A DNA stretch of 64,000 nucleotides, from positions 38,677-102,676 of the forward strand of contig NZ_CYGX02000031.1 of the NCBI RefSeq assembly GCF_900019265.1, read 5' to 3'. The position numbers and the translations under genes are program-made. Below, in pieces: positions 18,173 through 25,721 of the stretch. Position 1 is the stretch's first letter. Each line of letters starts with the position of its first letter. A model generated the notes under the pieces. It saw nothing but the letters and a program-made list of their open reading frames with translations, had not been told where the DNA came from and did no database searches. The DNA is from Paraburkholderia ribeironis (GTDB taxonomy: Bacteria > Pseudomonadota > Gammaproteobacteria > Burkholderiales > Burkholderiaceae).

Positions 18173-18185
18173 TTCCTGTCAGGAA
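18173..18185. promoter_or_regulatory. Palindrome upstream of the purU promoter, candidate operator
   Basis: TTCCTG-T-CAGGAA is a perfect inverted repeat 17 bp upstream of the -35 box. A one-base centre cannot form a hairpin, so a dimeric activator site is more plausible. No regulator gene is next to it. Confidence 0.4.
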
Positions 18186-18252
18186 CTTAATGAGCCGTAT
18201 CGCTCCCGGAGTAGGCACTACCTCCTTGTAGGTAGCGAAACCATCCGGCCCG

Positions 18253-18606
18253 CTACGCGCCACCTGTGCGCGCGCCTTGCCTGAAGCGCTCCCAGCGGTA
18301 TCGCGCGATCCCGTAAGCATCGAGCACGGCGACCGCATAGACGAAGATGCCGCCGGCATGACGGCCGACGAACGATCGCTCGGGCGCGGCGAGCCGCAGC
18401 GTCAGAAAGCCCAGCGATAGCATGAAGAACACCATGACCAGCGCACGCGTCGGCATCCGGTTGAGGACCTGCCCCGCGCCCGGCAGAATCGCCGCAGCAG
18501 CCAGCACGAAGAACGGATGCAAGGGGCGGCGTATGAGCGGCTGCGGCGCACGCTCTGGGGCTGCATCGACCGCTTCTGCCGGCGCACCGGCTTCACGCGT
18601 TTGCAT
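18253..18606 (-). CDS. Small membrane protein, unknown function
   Basis: 117 residues. A charged N-terminal segment (~30 residues) is followed by two or three hydrophobic helices. The LPGAGQVLNRMPTRAL motif between the first helices resembles the loop of TM2/DUF5683-like small membrane proteins. It overlaps the end of the preceding hypothetical gene by 14 bp and is the last gene of the permease operon. No function can be assigned. Confidence 0.6.
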   Translation of the reverse strand: MQTREAGAPAEAVDAAPERAPQPLIRRPLHPFFVLAAAAILPGAGQVLNRMPTRALVMVFFMLSLGFLTLRLAAPERSFVGRHAGGIFVYAVAVLDAYGIARYRWERFRQGARTGGA

Positions 18607-19270
18607 GTTCGCTTGCTCGCAGCAGATCCGCGCATACGACCGTCGCCCGCTCGAGCAGCGACTCGAGCAGCGCGACGCTCACGTGCGCGCCGCGAAACGT
18701 CGCGCGACGCAGCACCATGTACTCACTGCGGTCCGCCCCCTGAACCTGGTAGACGATGCGCACGCCGCGCGGCATCACGGCCAGCTCTTTCGAACGCGGG
18801 TCGGCGAAGAGCGCCCGGACGTGCGGATCAAGTACGCCCAGCGGCAATTCAGCGGCCTCGCGGTCCGATCTGAGCGAGGTATGGTCCGGCCACTCATGAG
18901 GTAATTTCACACGCAGTGGCAGTGCCTCCGCCTGCGAATAGAATTCGACGTTTGCCCTGCGCGCGAGCAGGTCGAACGTTCCGGCAATGGGCAAGTCTTG
19001 CCTCACGGACACGACCAGCCAGAGCGATGGCACTTGCCGGAACACGACCGGGTCCACGATGGGTTCGATCCGGACGCGGCGGTCGCGGTACGAGCCGGTG
19101 AGCACGGGAAATGCCACGTCGTCCTGGGTCAGGGTGGCATGGTCGAAAAGTGACTGGCACCCGTCGAACAATTTCCGCCGCTGCGCCCTGGACGCATCGC
19201 GCTCACGCCGGTAAAGGATGGCGAGCGCTACGGCAAACCCCGCGACGAGTGCAATGCCAGCGACTGACAT
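18593..19270 (-). CDS. Membrane-anchored hypothetical protein
   Basis: 225 residues: one N-terminal transmembrane helix (residues ~2-20) followed by a soluble domain I do not recognise, with features such as DVAFPVLTGSYRDRRVRIEPIVD and LDPHVRALFADPRSKELAVMP. AAGGAG lies 11 bases upstream of the ATG. It is separated from the permease by 83 bp containing a GC-rich hairpin and overlaps the following 117-residue membrane protein gene, so the two may be a functional pair. Confidence 0.65.
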   Translation of the reverse strand: MSVAGIALVAGFAVALAILYRRERDASRAQRRKLFDGCQSLFDHATLTQDDVAFPVLTGSYRDRRVRIEPIVDPVVFRQVPSLWLVVSVRQDLPIAGTFDLLARRANVEFYSQAEALPLRVKLPHEWPDHTSLRSDREAAELPLGVLDPHVRALFADPRSKELAVMPRGVRIVYQVQGADRSEYMVLRRATFRGAHVSVALLESLLERATVVCADLLRASEHANA

Positions 19271-19295
19271 GACGAGACTCTCCTTTCGCGAATGC

Positions 19296-19323
19296 GGCGC
19301 GGGCGGTATGACCCGCCCGCGCC
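19296..19323. other. Intercistronic GC-rich hairpin
   Basis: A perfect 11-bp inverted repeat (GGCGCGGGCGG / CCGCCCGCGCC) with a 6-nt loop lies between the permease stop and the next start. No T-run follows on either strand, so it is more likely an mRNA-stability or partial-attenuation element than a full terminator. Confidence 0.6.
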
Positions 19324-19353
19324 GTTGGCGATGCCGATCTCAATGCGCTGGCA

Positions 19354-20748
19354 TCAGTAATCCTTAGGCCGTGGCCAGTTCATCGTGAACTGATCCCCGC
19401 GTTTGACGTATTTGTAGCGATGCAATGCGAACCAGATCGATGCAACGATATAGAACGCCATGATCGACAGCAGCGAGGTACCATAGCCGAGGTAAGTGGC
19501 GAAATAGGTCGCAGCGCACAGGCAGGCCAGCACGATTGCCGGTAACGGATGAAACGGGTGCACGTAGCCCCGATTGATGCTGCCGAGCGGCCATTTGCGG
19601 CGAAACTTCACGACGTTGATCGACATGAACGTGTAGCCGAGCAGCCCGGACAGAATGGAGAACGTGATCACCTGATCCAGCAGACCCGTGAACGCAAACG
19701 AAATCGCGATCGGCACGAGAAAGATGATGGCGCGGTACGGCGTGCGATAGCGCGGATGCACCGCGCCGAACCACATCGGCATGTAGCGGTCGCGCGACAT
19801 CGAAAACCATGCGCGCGAGGCATCGTTGATGCAGCCGTTGGCCGATGCGACCGCCGAGAACAGCGTGCCCACGAACAGCAGCGCCTGCAGCCCCTTGTTG
19901 CCCGTGAGACGCGCGGCGTCGTAGAGCGGCGTCACGGCCTGGCCGAGATACTCCCACGGCATGAGCCCGGTGGCCACGTACCAGGTCAGCGAGGCGGCGA
20001 TCAGGAGCGTCATCATTCCACTCATGGTCCCGAGCGGGATCGAGCGGCCCGCCGAACGCACCTCTTCGGCGGCCTGGCAGGTGCCTTCGATGCCCAGGTA
20101 GTACCACATGCCGAACTGCAGCGCGGCGACCACGCCGAGCCAGCCATACGGCAATTGCGTCAGCAGTTGATGATGGAGCAGGATGTGTCCGGGGTTCCAC
20201 GGCTGCACGCCGAAGAACAGCACGACAATGGCAAGAAACGCGATCGCGGTGATCACGAAGTTGACGGTGAGCGTGACGAACACGCCGCGAAAATTGAGCC
20301 ACGCGAGAAAGGCGATCGTGACGAGCGCGAACGGGCGCGAGTCGAGGTTCGCATACCCGGAGTCGGCCGCCACGGCCTTGATCAGGTCACCGACCACGAG
20401 CGCATCGGCCGCTTCGAGCATCGTATAGGCCATCACGAGATAGAGGCCCACGTTGAACGCCATGAGCGGCCCAATGATGTGCTTCGCCTGCGTATACTGG
20501 CCGCCGGCCGCAGCCACCGTCGACGTTACTTCGGAATCGATCATGGCGACGCAGGTATAGAGCAGGCCGACGATCCAGCAGGCAATGAGCGAACCGTATG
20601 CGCCGCCTTTCGCCACCGAAAAATTCCACCCCATGAACTCGCCCACGAGCACGATGCCCACGCCGAGCGCCCAAACGTGAATCGGTCCGAGTACTTTCAG
20701 TAGTGCGATCCGCTCACCCGACTGCCCCGACATTGCTGAATCGCTCAT
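19354..20748 (-). CDS. APC-family amino acid/amine permease
   Basis: 464 residues with about 12 hydrophobic helices. Helix 1 carries the APC sodium/substrate loop form GIVLVGEFMGWNFSVAKGGAYG, close to ethanolamine-permease-type members; the GIEGTCQAAEEV segment of helix 6 and the NGCINDASRAWFSMSRDRYMPMW loop are also typical. The ATG at 20748 (MSDSAMSG) has AGGAG upstream. Substrate is not readable; by neighbourhood an amine, N-methyl amino acid or betaine-derived compound is plausible. It is preceded in the same operon by three genes for small membrane proteins. Confidence 0.85.
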   Translation of the reverse strand: MSDSAMSGQSGERIALLKVLGPIHVWALGVGIVLVGEFMGWNFSVAKGGAYGSLIACWIVGLLYTCVAMIDSEVTSTVAAAGGQYTQAKHIIGPLMAFNVGLYLVMAYTMLEAADALVVGDLIKAVAADSGYANLDSRPFALVTIAFLAWLNFRGVFVTLTVNFVITAIAFLAIVVLFFGVQPWNPGHILLHHQLLTQLPYGWLGVVAALQFGMWYYLGIEGTCQAAEEVRSAGRSIPLGTMSGMMTLLIAASLTWYVATGLMPWEYLGQAVTPLYDAARLTGNKGLQALLFVGTLFSAVASANGCINDASRAWFSMSRDRYMPMWFGAVHPRYRTPYRAIIFLVPIAISFAFTGLLDQVITFSILSGLLGYTFMSINVVKFRRKWPLGSINRGYVHPFHPLPAIVLACLCAATYFATYLGYGTSLLSIMAFYIVASIWFALHRYKYVKRGDQFTMNWPRPKDY

Positions 20749-20818
20749 GCACCGCTCCTGTACAGGTTCGCTATCTGGAAGGATCAAGGCGTGGCCGCCA
20801 TCATGGCCGCCGTGACGC

Positions 20819-20959
20819 TTATTCGCTGCCTTCGGTGGAGCTCATCAGGAAATCGTCGTCGTATGCGCGGGAGACCCGCCACGCATCGACGATGATCCAC
20901 GCGAACAGCAAGATCGACAGCGCCCATGCGGCATCACTCAGTAATAGCCAGAAGTTCAT
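20819..20959 (-). CDS. 46-residue single-pass membrane microprotein
   Basis: Reads MNFWLLLSDAAWALSILL followed by a helix end, a DAWRVSRAYDDD cytosolic stretch and an acidic tail. One transmembrane helix (~residues 4-24). GGGGAGA lies 6 bases upstream of the ATG, and the start sits 26 bp inside the end of the preceding 136-residue gene, as expected for coupled translation. The acidic tail and position between membrane-protein genes and the permease suggest an accessory subunit. No known family recognised. Confidence 0.65.
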   Translation of the reverse strand: MNFWLLLSDAAWALSILLFAWIIVDAWRVSRAYDDDFLMSSTEGSE

Positions 20960-21344
20960 CGCGTCTCTCCCCGAATTTCTCGGCGATCACCTGCCGATAC
21001 TGCCTTTCCGATACGCGCAGCACGAAAACGAAATAGCCGACGATCACGAGCACCGTGACGATCAACGAGGCTGGATCGACGGCGTAGTCGAACTTGGTGG
21101 TGATGATGGGCTTCGCCTGCGCGGCGTCGTAGCCGAGTTTCTGCCACTGCGCCCGCATCGTGGGATTCTGGCCGAGCGTTTGCCACGACACTTGCGCCGC
21201 GGCTTGAGCCTGGTCCGGCTGTTTGTCCGGCGCCTTGAGCAGCAGCGGCGCGAGCAGGCTGCAATACACGAGCACGAGCAAAAACAGGCTGTCCACCAGT
21301 TGCCCAAAACCCTTCTGCACAGGAGGAACGTATTCGGATGCCAT
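20934..21344 (-). CDS. Small membrane protein (two helices), permease-operon accessory
   Basis: 136 residues with hydrophobic segments at ~16-36 and ~92-110, joined by a polar loop (KAPDKQPDQAQAAAQVSWQ, then LGYDAAQAKPIITTKFDY). GGAAG lies 8 bases before the ATG at 21344. No recognised domain. It overlaps the 46-residue gene downstream, which argues that both are translated. Confidence 0.65.
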   Translation of the reverse strand: MASEYVPPVQKGFGQLVDSLFLLVLVYCSLLAPLLLKAPDKQPDQAQAAAQVSWQTLGQNPTMRAQWQKLGYDAAQAKPIITTKFDYAVDPASLIVTVLVIVGYFVFVLRVSERQYRQVIAEKFGERRDELLAITE

Positions 21345-21427
21345 GTCGAGCTTCCTTTTCAGTCGGCATTGCGTTGAACGGTTCAGCGTCGAGGGGGCTG
21401 CAGGCCACGGGAAACCTCGCGGCCGGG

Positions 21428-21754
21428 CTAGGCAAGTGCTTCTTCTTCCTCGCTGTCGTCCAGTGCCGCCTTGCGTATGCGGTTCTCGTCGAGATGGTGA
21501 ATATCCAGACCGTAGATGTGATCCTTGTCTTCCTTGTAGTGCCGCACCATCGCCGTAACTGACGCGGTATTGAACACGACTACCCCCATGGCGCCGATCG
21601 TCAGCGCGATGCGAACCGCCGGATCCTCCACCGACATGCTCACCGCAAAGTAGACATAGCCCAGCGTGATCCATAGCGCCAACAATGTGACGCCCGCCAT
21701 CAAACGGTCTCGGGCAAACATGCTGTCGATGCGCTTTTGCCTTCGGTCACTCAT
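21428..21754 (-). CDS. Small membrane protein (two helices), first gene of the permease operon
   Basis: 108 residues: basic N-terminus (MSDRRQKRIDSMFARDRL), helices at ~17-38 and ~46-66, then a charged cytosolic tail ending in an acidic run (DDSEEEEALA). The ATG at 21754 has a strong GGAGGA 8 bases upstream; a second start 15 bases earlier does not. No family recognised. It is the promoter-proximal gene of the permease operon. Confidence 0.65.
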   Translation of the reverse strand: MSDRRQKRIDSMFARDRLMAGVTLLALWITLGYVYFAVSMSVEDPAVRIALTIGAMGVVVFNTASVTAMVRHYKEDKDHIYGLDIHHLDENRIRKAALDDSEEEEALA

Positions 21755-21846
21755 GCTCAATTCCTCCATAGTGAGGCGACGCGATTGGGGTCTTCAATGC
21801 AGCTTTCTTTTGAGTTTCTCTTTCAGCAACAAAGTTTCACCGTGGT

Positions 21847-21876
21847 ATTTAATGTGGATTCCTTGACGTGTGTCAA
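21847..21876 (-). promoter_or_regulatory. Permease-operon promoter with overlapping TTGAC/GTCAA dyad
   Basis: On the minus strand TTGACA (21871-21876), an 18-bp spacer and TTAAAT (21847-21852). The -35 is part of a dyad, TTGAC-N4-GTCAA (21863-21876), so a dimeric repressor bound there would block polymerase. Confidence 0.5.
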
Positions 21877-21900
21877 TACTGTTTTTGTGGGTAGATAGAG

Positions 21901-21930
21901 ACCCTGGGTGTCCTTACATTCACCCAGGGT
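21901..21930. promoter_or_regulatory. Perfect 10-bp inverted repeat upstream of the permease operon
   Basis: ACCCTGGGTG and CACCCAGGGT are exact reverse complements separated by 10 bp, 25 bp upstream of the -35 box. The arms are one DNA turn plus a 10-bp gap apart, fitting an operator, or a hairpin ending the globin-side transcripts; no T-run follows. The rest of 21755-22043 holds nothing else I can name. Confidence 0.45.
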
Positions 21931-22043
21931 TGGGAACACACGGATTTCGCAAAGCGACAGCTCGGCGGGGGCATGCGGCACGCATGCCTGATTTGTCAAC
22001 GATGAGCGCCGATGCGGCAAAGCAGCATCGGAGAAGGTGCGCG

Positions 22044-22502
22044 CTACGCCGTATTGCGCAGCGCCTGTGCAGACCGCGTGAAATGCCGCATCAGCGTGGC
22101 CGCGACGTCGGCGTCATAGCCGAGCATCGCAATGGCCTTGCGCATGCAGATCAGCCACGCTTCGACCTCCGCATGCCTGATCTCGATGTGCGCGTGCATG
22201 GTCCGCAAATTCGCATGCCCCATGCGCTCGAGGTAGTACTGCGGGCCGCCGAAAAAGCCCGAGAGAAACTCGAATTGGGCCTGCCTCACGTGCGCAAGGC
22301 CGAAGCCCTTCAAATGCAGCGCATGAATGCTCGCGCCGTCGGGATCGGTTTCGATGATGTCGTAGAAGGTCTCGACGAGGCGTGCAAGCGCAGCCTCGCC
22401 GCCTATCATCTGGTGCACCGTTTGCGCCGTTTGCGCCGTTTGCGCCGTTTGCGCCGTTTGCGCCGTTTGCGCCGTTTGCGCCGATAGGTGTCTTGTCTCC
22501 AC
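22044..22502 (-). CDS. Group II truncated hemoglobin with an (AQT)7 N-terminal tract
   Basis: About 152 residues. The globin core starts at IGGEAALARLVETFYDII (B-helix Phe-Tyr pair of truncated globins) and continues through FLSGFFGGPQYYLERMGHANLRTMHAHIEI, containing the proximal histidine, and VEAWLICMRKA with the group II Trp. Such proteins bind O2/NO at heme. I chose the GTG at 22502 because GAGG lies 6 bases upstream; a GTG at 22535 has no ribosome site. Seven perfect AQT triplets encoded by a 9-bp tandem repeat precede the core. The start is only 7 bp after the nitronate monooxygenase stop, so the two are one operon. Confidence 0.82.
   Translation of the reverse strand: METRHLSAQTAQTAQTAQTAQTAQTAQTVHQMIGGEAALARLVETFYDIIETDPDGASIHALHLKGFGLAHVRQAQFEFLSGFFGGPQYYLERMGHANLRTMHAHIEIRHAEVEAWLICMRKAIAMLGYDADVAATLMRHFTRSAQALRNTA
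22420..22482. repeat. 9-bp tandem repeat, seven perfect copies
   Basis: Seven identical copies of GTTTGCGCC (plus strand) encode the Ala-Gln-Thr tract of the globin on the minus strand. All units are identical, so recent slippage or expansion is likely; unit changes keep the frame. Confidence 0.95.
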
Positions 22503-22509
22503 TATTTCC

Positions 22510-23574
22510 TCAGGTGTCCGTATTGTCCGATGCACCGGATGAGTCGTCTACCCTGCAGGCACAAATGCGGCTACGGGCCTCCAGCGCCTCGGCAACCATG
22601 CGCTCGATCACCTCGGCTGCCGACGTCCGCGCGTTCACGAGCGCGGACGACTCGCCCGCGAAGAGCGCCATGCGCTCCAGGTCGCCGGTCGTGCTGCGCA
22701 AGGGCGAGTCGGTGCTGAACAGGTAGAGCGGCCGCCCATCGTCGTGCCCGATTACTTCGCGCGGCAGCTTGTCCGGGTGATAGCCAAAGAGCTGTCCGTG
22801 CGCCTCGTCGGTCACGCTATTGGCCAGCACGCGCACCGGCGAATTCGGCGGCCAGTTGATGGCGAAGAGGTCGGTGTAGACGGTCTCGCCCGCACGCGCC
22901 TCGCAAATGCGTTGCTTGTGATAATCGTGCGCAAACGACTCGTGCGTCGCGAGGAACGCAGTGCCGCAATGCACGCCCGCAGCACCCAGCGCGAGGGCCG
23001 CGACCAGGCCGCCACCGGTCGCGATTCCACCCGACGCGACCACCGGCACGCGCAGGCGCTGCGCCACCTCGGGCAGCAGCGTGAGAATACCGCTGCGCCC
23101 ACGCACATGGCCACCCGCTTCGATGCCCTGCACGATCACGGCGTCCGCGCCGGCCTGCTCGGCGGACAACGCATCCTGCAGCGAGCCAACCTGATAGAGC
23201 ACGATGGCGCCGGCATCCTTCGCACGCTTCACGGCCTCGGGCACGACGTCCCAGAAGAAGCACAGCGCCGGCACGCGTGCCGCGAGGCATACGCCAAGCT
23301 CCGCTGCAAACAGGGCGGGCTCGGTCGACGACGGAATCAGGTTGACGCCGAATGGACGCGCAGTTGCTGCGCGCACGGCGGCGATCTCCCGCTCGATCAG
23401 TTCGGGCGACTCGCGCACCATCCCTAGCAGGCCGAATCCGCCGGCTGCGCAAACGGCAGCGGCGAGTTCGGACCGGGCCGGTCCTCCCATGCCGGCCGAG
23501 ATGATCGGGTAGCGACAGCCCAGTAGACGGGTCAAGCTGGTGTGCAAGAAGTCATGTTCCGTATTCACGTTCAT
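22510..23574 (-). CDS. Nitronate monooxygenase (2-nitropropane dioxygenase family)
   Basis: About 354 residues, FMN TIM-barrel. Motifs: ISAGMGGPARSELAAAVCAAGGFGLLG at the N-terminus, the catalytic-His EAGGHVRG loop, the VVASGGIATGGG phosphate-binding strand and AAGVHCGTAFLAT. It oxidises alkyl nitronates to carbonyls plus nitrite or NO. The ATG at 23574 (MNVNTEHDF) has GGAG upstream. The tail (ICACRVDDSSGASDNTDT) extends past the usual end. Pairing with a globin suggests nitric-oxide or nitronate detoxification. Confidence 0.88.
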   Translation of the reverse strand: MNVNTEHDFLHTSLTRLLGCRYPIISAGMGGPARSELAAAVCAAGGFGLLGMVRESPELIEREIAAVRAATARPFGVNLIPSSTEPALFAAELGVCLAARVPALCFFWDVVPEAVKRAKDAGAIVLYQVGSLQDALSAEQAGADAVIVQGIEAGGHVRGRSGILTLLPEVAQRLRVPVVASGGIATGGGLVAALALGAAGVHCGTAFLATHESFAHDYHKQRICEARAGETVYTDLFAINWPPNSPVRVLANSVTDEAHGQLFGYHPDKLPREVIGHDDGRPLYLFSTDSPLRSTTGDLERMALFAGESSALVNARTSAAEVIERMVAEALEARSRICACRVDDSSGASDNTDT

Positions 23575-24076
23575 TCGGCGCACTCCGTTAGCAATGGGGA
23601 TATGGCAATGATCGCCCAAACCGATACGGAGCGCGCGCCATTTGGGTTGACGTGCCTGCCCACAGCATAGGCGACGGTGCGCGACAGCGGCATCTCTCCT
23701 AAGAGGTAGAGGCTCAATACCCCAATGCCGCCACGCGGCAAATGTGGAGCCCCCAGTGGCCTGGCATGCGCTCCGTCATGCACACCCACGTCGCTGCCTA
23801 CCCTATGAGGATTACCTACTACGAATCATTGATGACGCACTTTTGGTCGCTGATGCTCGCCGCATTGATTGATTCGCTGTTTCGCTCCGCGTCCATGAAT
23901 ACTCGCCGCTTCGACGATTTCGCTGCCGGACGCTCACTCACCATGCGTGACTTGCGCTCCCGGATCAAGGCCGGGGATCGCAGCGAACCCGCGAACGAGC
24001 AAAGCACGCGTTTGACCGCGCGTCTTCGATCATGCGGACGATCCGCGTCCGTCAAACAAGGAGTAAAGACCGCCTC
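23575..24076. other. Intergenic region between the divergent nitronate monooxygenase and porin genes
   Basis: About 500 bp. A plus-strand open frame crosses part of it (23742-24080) but shows no domain, no ribosome site and Arg/Ser-rich shadow composition. It must hold the promoters of both flanking genes; I see no clear terminator, repeat or RNA gene. Confidence 0.5.
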
Positions 24077-25213
24077 ATGAATAAACACCTTCCCTGTGCC
24101 GCGCTCGCGGCACTCTTTGCCACCGGCCATGCTCATGCACAGAGCAGCGTCACGCTATATGGCGTGATCGACAATGGCTTGAACTTCACGTCGAACGCAC
24201 GCGGCCATAGCACCTACACGATGGTGAGTGGCGACGCCAGCGCATCGAATTTCGGACTGAAAGGAGCGGAGGATCTCGGCGGCGGCCTCTCCGCCATCTT
24301 CACTCTGGAAAACGGCTTCAATGTGAACAACGGCGCGTTGAGCATGGACGGGAAGATCTTTAGCCGCCAGGCATTCGTCGGGCTCAGCTCCGCCACCTAT
24401 GGCACGCTCACGTTCGGGCGCCAGTACGACGCGACCGTCGACATGTGGAGCCCCTTCACGGCCGCGGGTAACACCATCGGCGACCTCGCGGCGCATCCGT
24501 TCGACAACGACAACGCGGACCAGGACTTCCGCTTCAACAACGCGGTCAAGTACGTGAGCCCGACATTCCTCGGGTTCCAGGCCGAGGGTGTCTACGGCTT
24601 TAGCAACGCCACCAACTTCGCCGCCAACCGGGCGTACAGCGCGGGCATCAGTTACGGCGCCGGCCCATTCTCGGCCGCGGTTGCCTACCTGCGGCAGTCC
24701 AACGGCAACCTGACCAGTACGGGCGCCGTGGGTGGCGACGGCGTATTTACCGCCGCGCGGCAGCAGAACATCGGCGCAGGCGTGAAATGGACCTTCGGCG
24801 ACGGTTCGAACGTGGGCCTCGCCTACTCGCACGTCGATGTCTATCAACCGACCGGCAACGCCTATGCCCCCGACATCGGTACCCAGGCCTGGTCCTCCTG
24901 GAAGTTCGACAACGTCGAAATCAACGGCCAGTACTTCATCGATCCCGTGCTCTCCCTCGCCGCCGCGTACACCTTCACGCACGGCAATTTCAAGGAAGCG
25001 GCGGGCCGATCGAGTCCGAACTGGCATCAGGTCGCACTCATGCTGAACTACTCGCTGAGCAAGCGGACTTCGGTCTACGCACAAGGCGCTTACCAGCACA
25101 CGAACGGCAAGACAGGCACCGACCTCGATTTGGCCCACATCGTCGGCGCTGCGGATCTTTCTTCGAACGGGATCCAGGCCGTTGTCCGCATTGGCATTCT
25201 GCACCACTTCTAG
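24077..25213 (+). CDS. Gram-negative general porin (Burkholderia type)
   Basis: 378 residues. A 21-residue signal peptide (MNKHLPCAALAALFATGHAHA) is cleaved before QSSVTLYGVIDNG, the classic first beta strand of Burkholderiales porins. Further markers are FGLKGAEDLGGGLSAIF, RQAFVGLSSATYGTLTFGRQYD and a C-terminal strand ending in Phe (VRIGILHHF) for outer-membrane insertion. AAGGAG lies 13 bases before the ATG. It is a trimeric 16-strand channel; substrate unknown. Confidence 0.93.
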   Translation: MNKHLPCAALAALFATGHAHAQSSVTLYGVIDNGLNFTSNARGHSTYTMVSGDASASNFGLKGAEDLGGGLSAIFTLENGFNVNNGALSMDGKIFSRQAFVGLSSATYGTLTFGRQYDATVDMWSPFTAAGNTIGDLAAHPFDNDNADQDFRFNNAVKYVSPTFLGFQAEGVYGFSNATNFAANRAYSAGISYGAGPFSAAVAYLRQSNGNLTSTGAVGGDGVFTAARQQNIGAGVKWTFGDGSNVGLAYSHVDVYQPTGNAYAPDIGTQAWSSWKFDNVEINGQYFIDPVLSLAAAYTFTHGNFKEAAGRSSPNWHQVALMLNYSLSKRTSVYAQGAYQHTNGKTGTDLDLAHIVGAADLSSNGIQAVVRIGILHHF

Positions 25214-25721
25214 AGCACGGATGTGGTGCAAATGATCGCTCCAGCCGAGGCGCTTTCAGTAAATAAGGATACCTTATGAATTGAACCAGACTGCATTCCA
25301 GACGGCAGGCGCAGCGGTGTCACTGAGCCAAAGCGTGGAGAGGTCGATCAGTTCCGCAACCAGATAAACGAAACACCGGATGCGCCGCGACGCTTCACTT
25401 CGCACGGGACCAGCGACCGCTTCGCAAAAACCCAAGGCTGCGCCTTGTGGGTAGTGTTGCACCACTTTCCAACGGCCTTTCCTTTCAATGGCTGACAATG
25501 CCCTTAATCGTTAATCATTGTCATTGCGCATAAATAACCGTTCCCGGAAACGCGGGAGCGGCTATTCTTGTTCGGATCGCGCTCGCGAAACAATTATAGT
25601 TTTTTGCGTGAGGAAGCAGCCGGCCAGCTTCAGCTGTTCGAATCCGTTGCTCAAGTCATCGACGATCGGCGATGTTGTCGCACACATGCTTCGCCAGTTC
25701 TGGTGACTGGCACTTGAGATC
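25214..25721. other. Intergenic region before the hybrid kinase
   Basis: About 510 bp with lower GC near 25495-25620. Short open frames exist on both strands (for example 25274-25498 minus, 74 codons) but none shows a domain or ribosome site. The AT-rich stretch with repeated TTAAT elements at 25500-25520 is a possible promoter zone for the kinase gene. Confidence 0.4.

Noticed and set aside
22420..22482. A CRISPR array
   Set aside because: The 9-bp units are directly adjacent with no spacers, and they code in frame inside the globin.
23742..24080. A 112-codon protein upstream of the porin
   Set aside because: No ribosome site, no domain, Arg/Ser-rich; it only runs into the porin start region.
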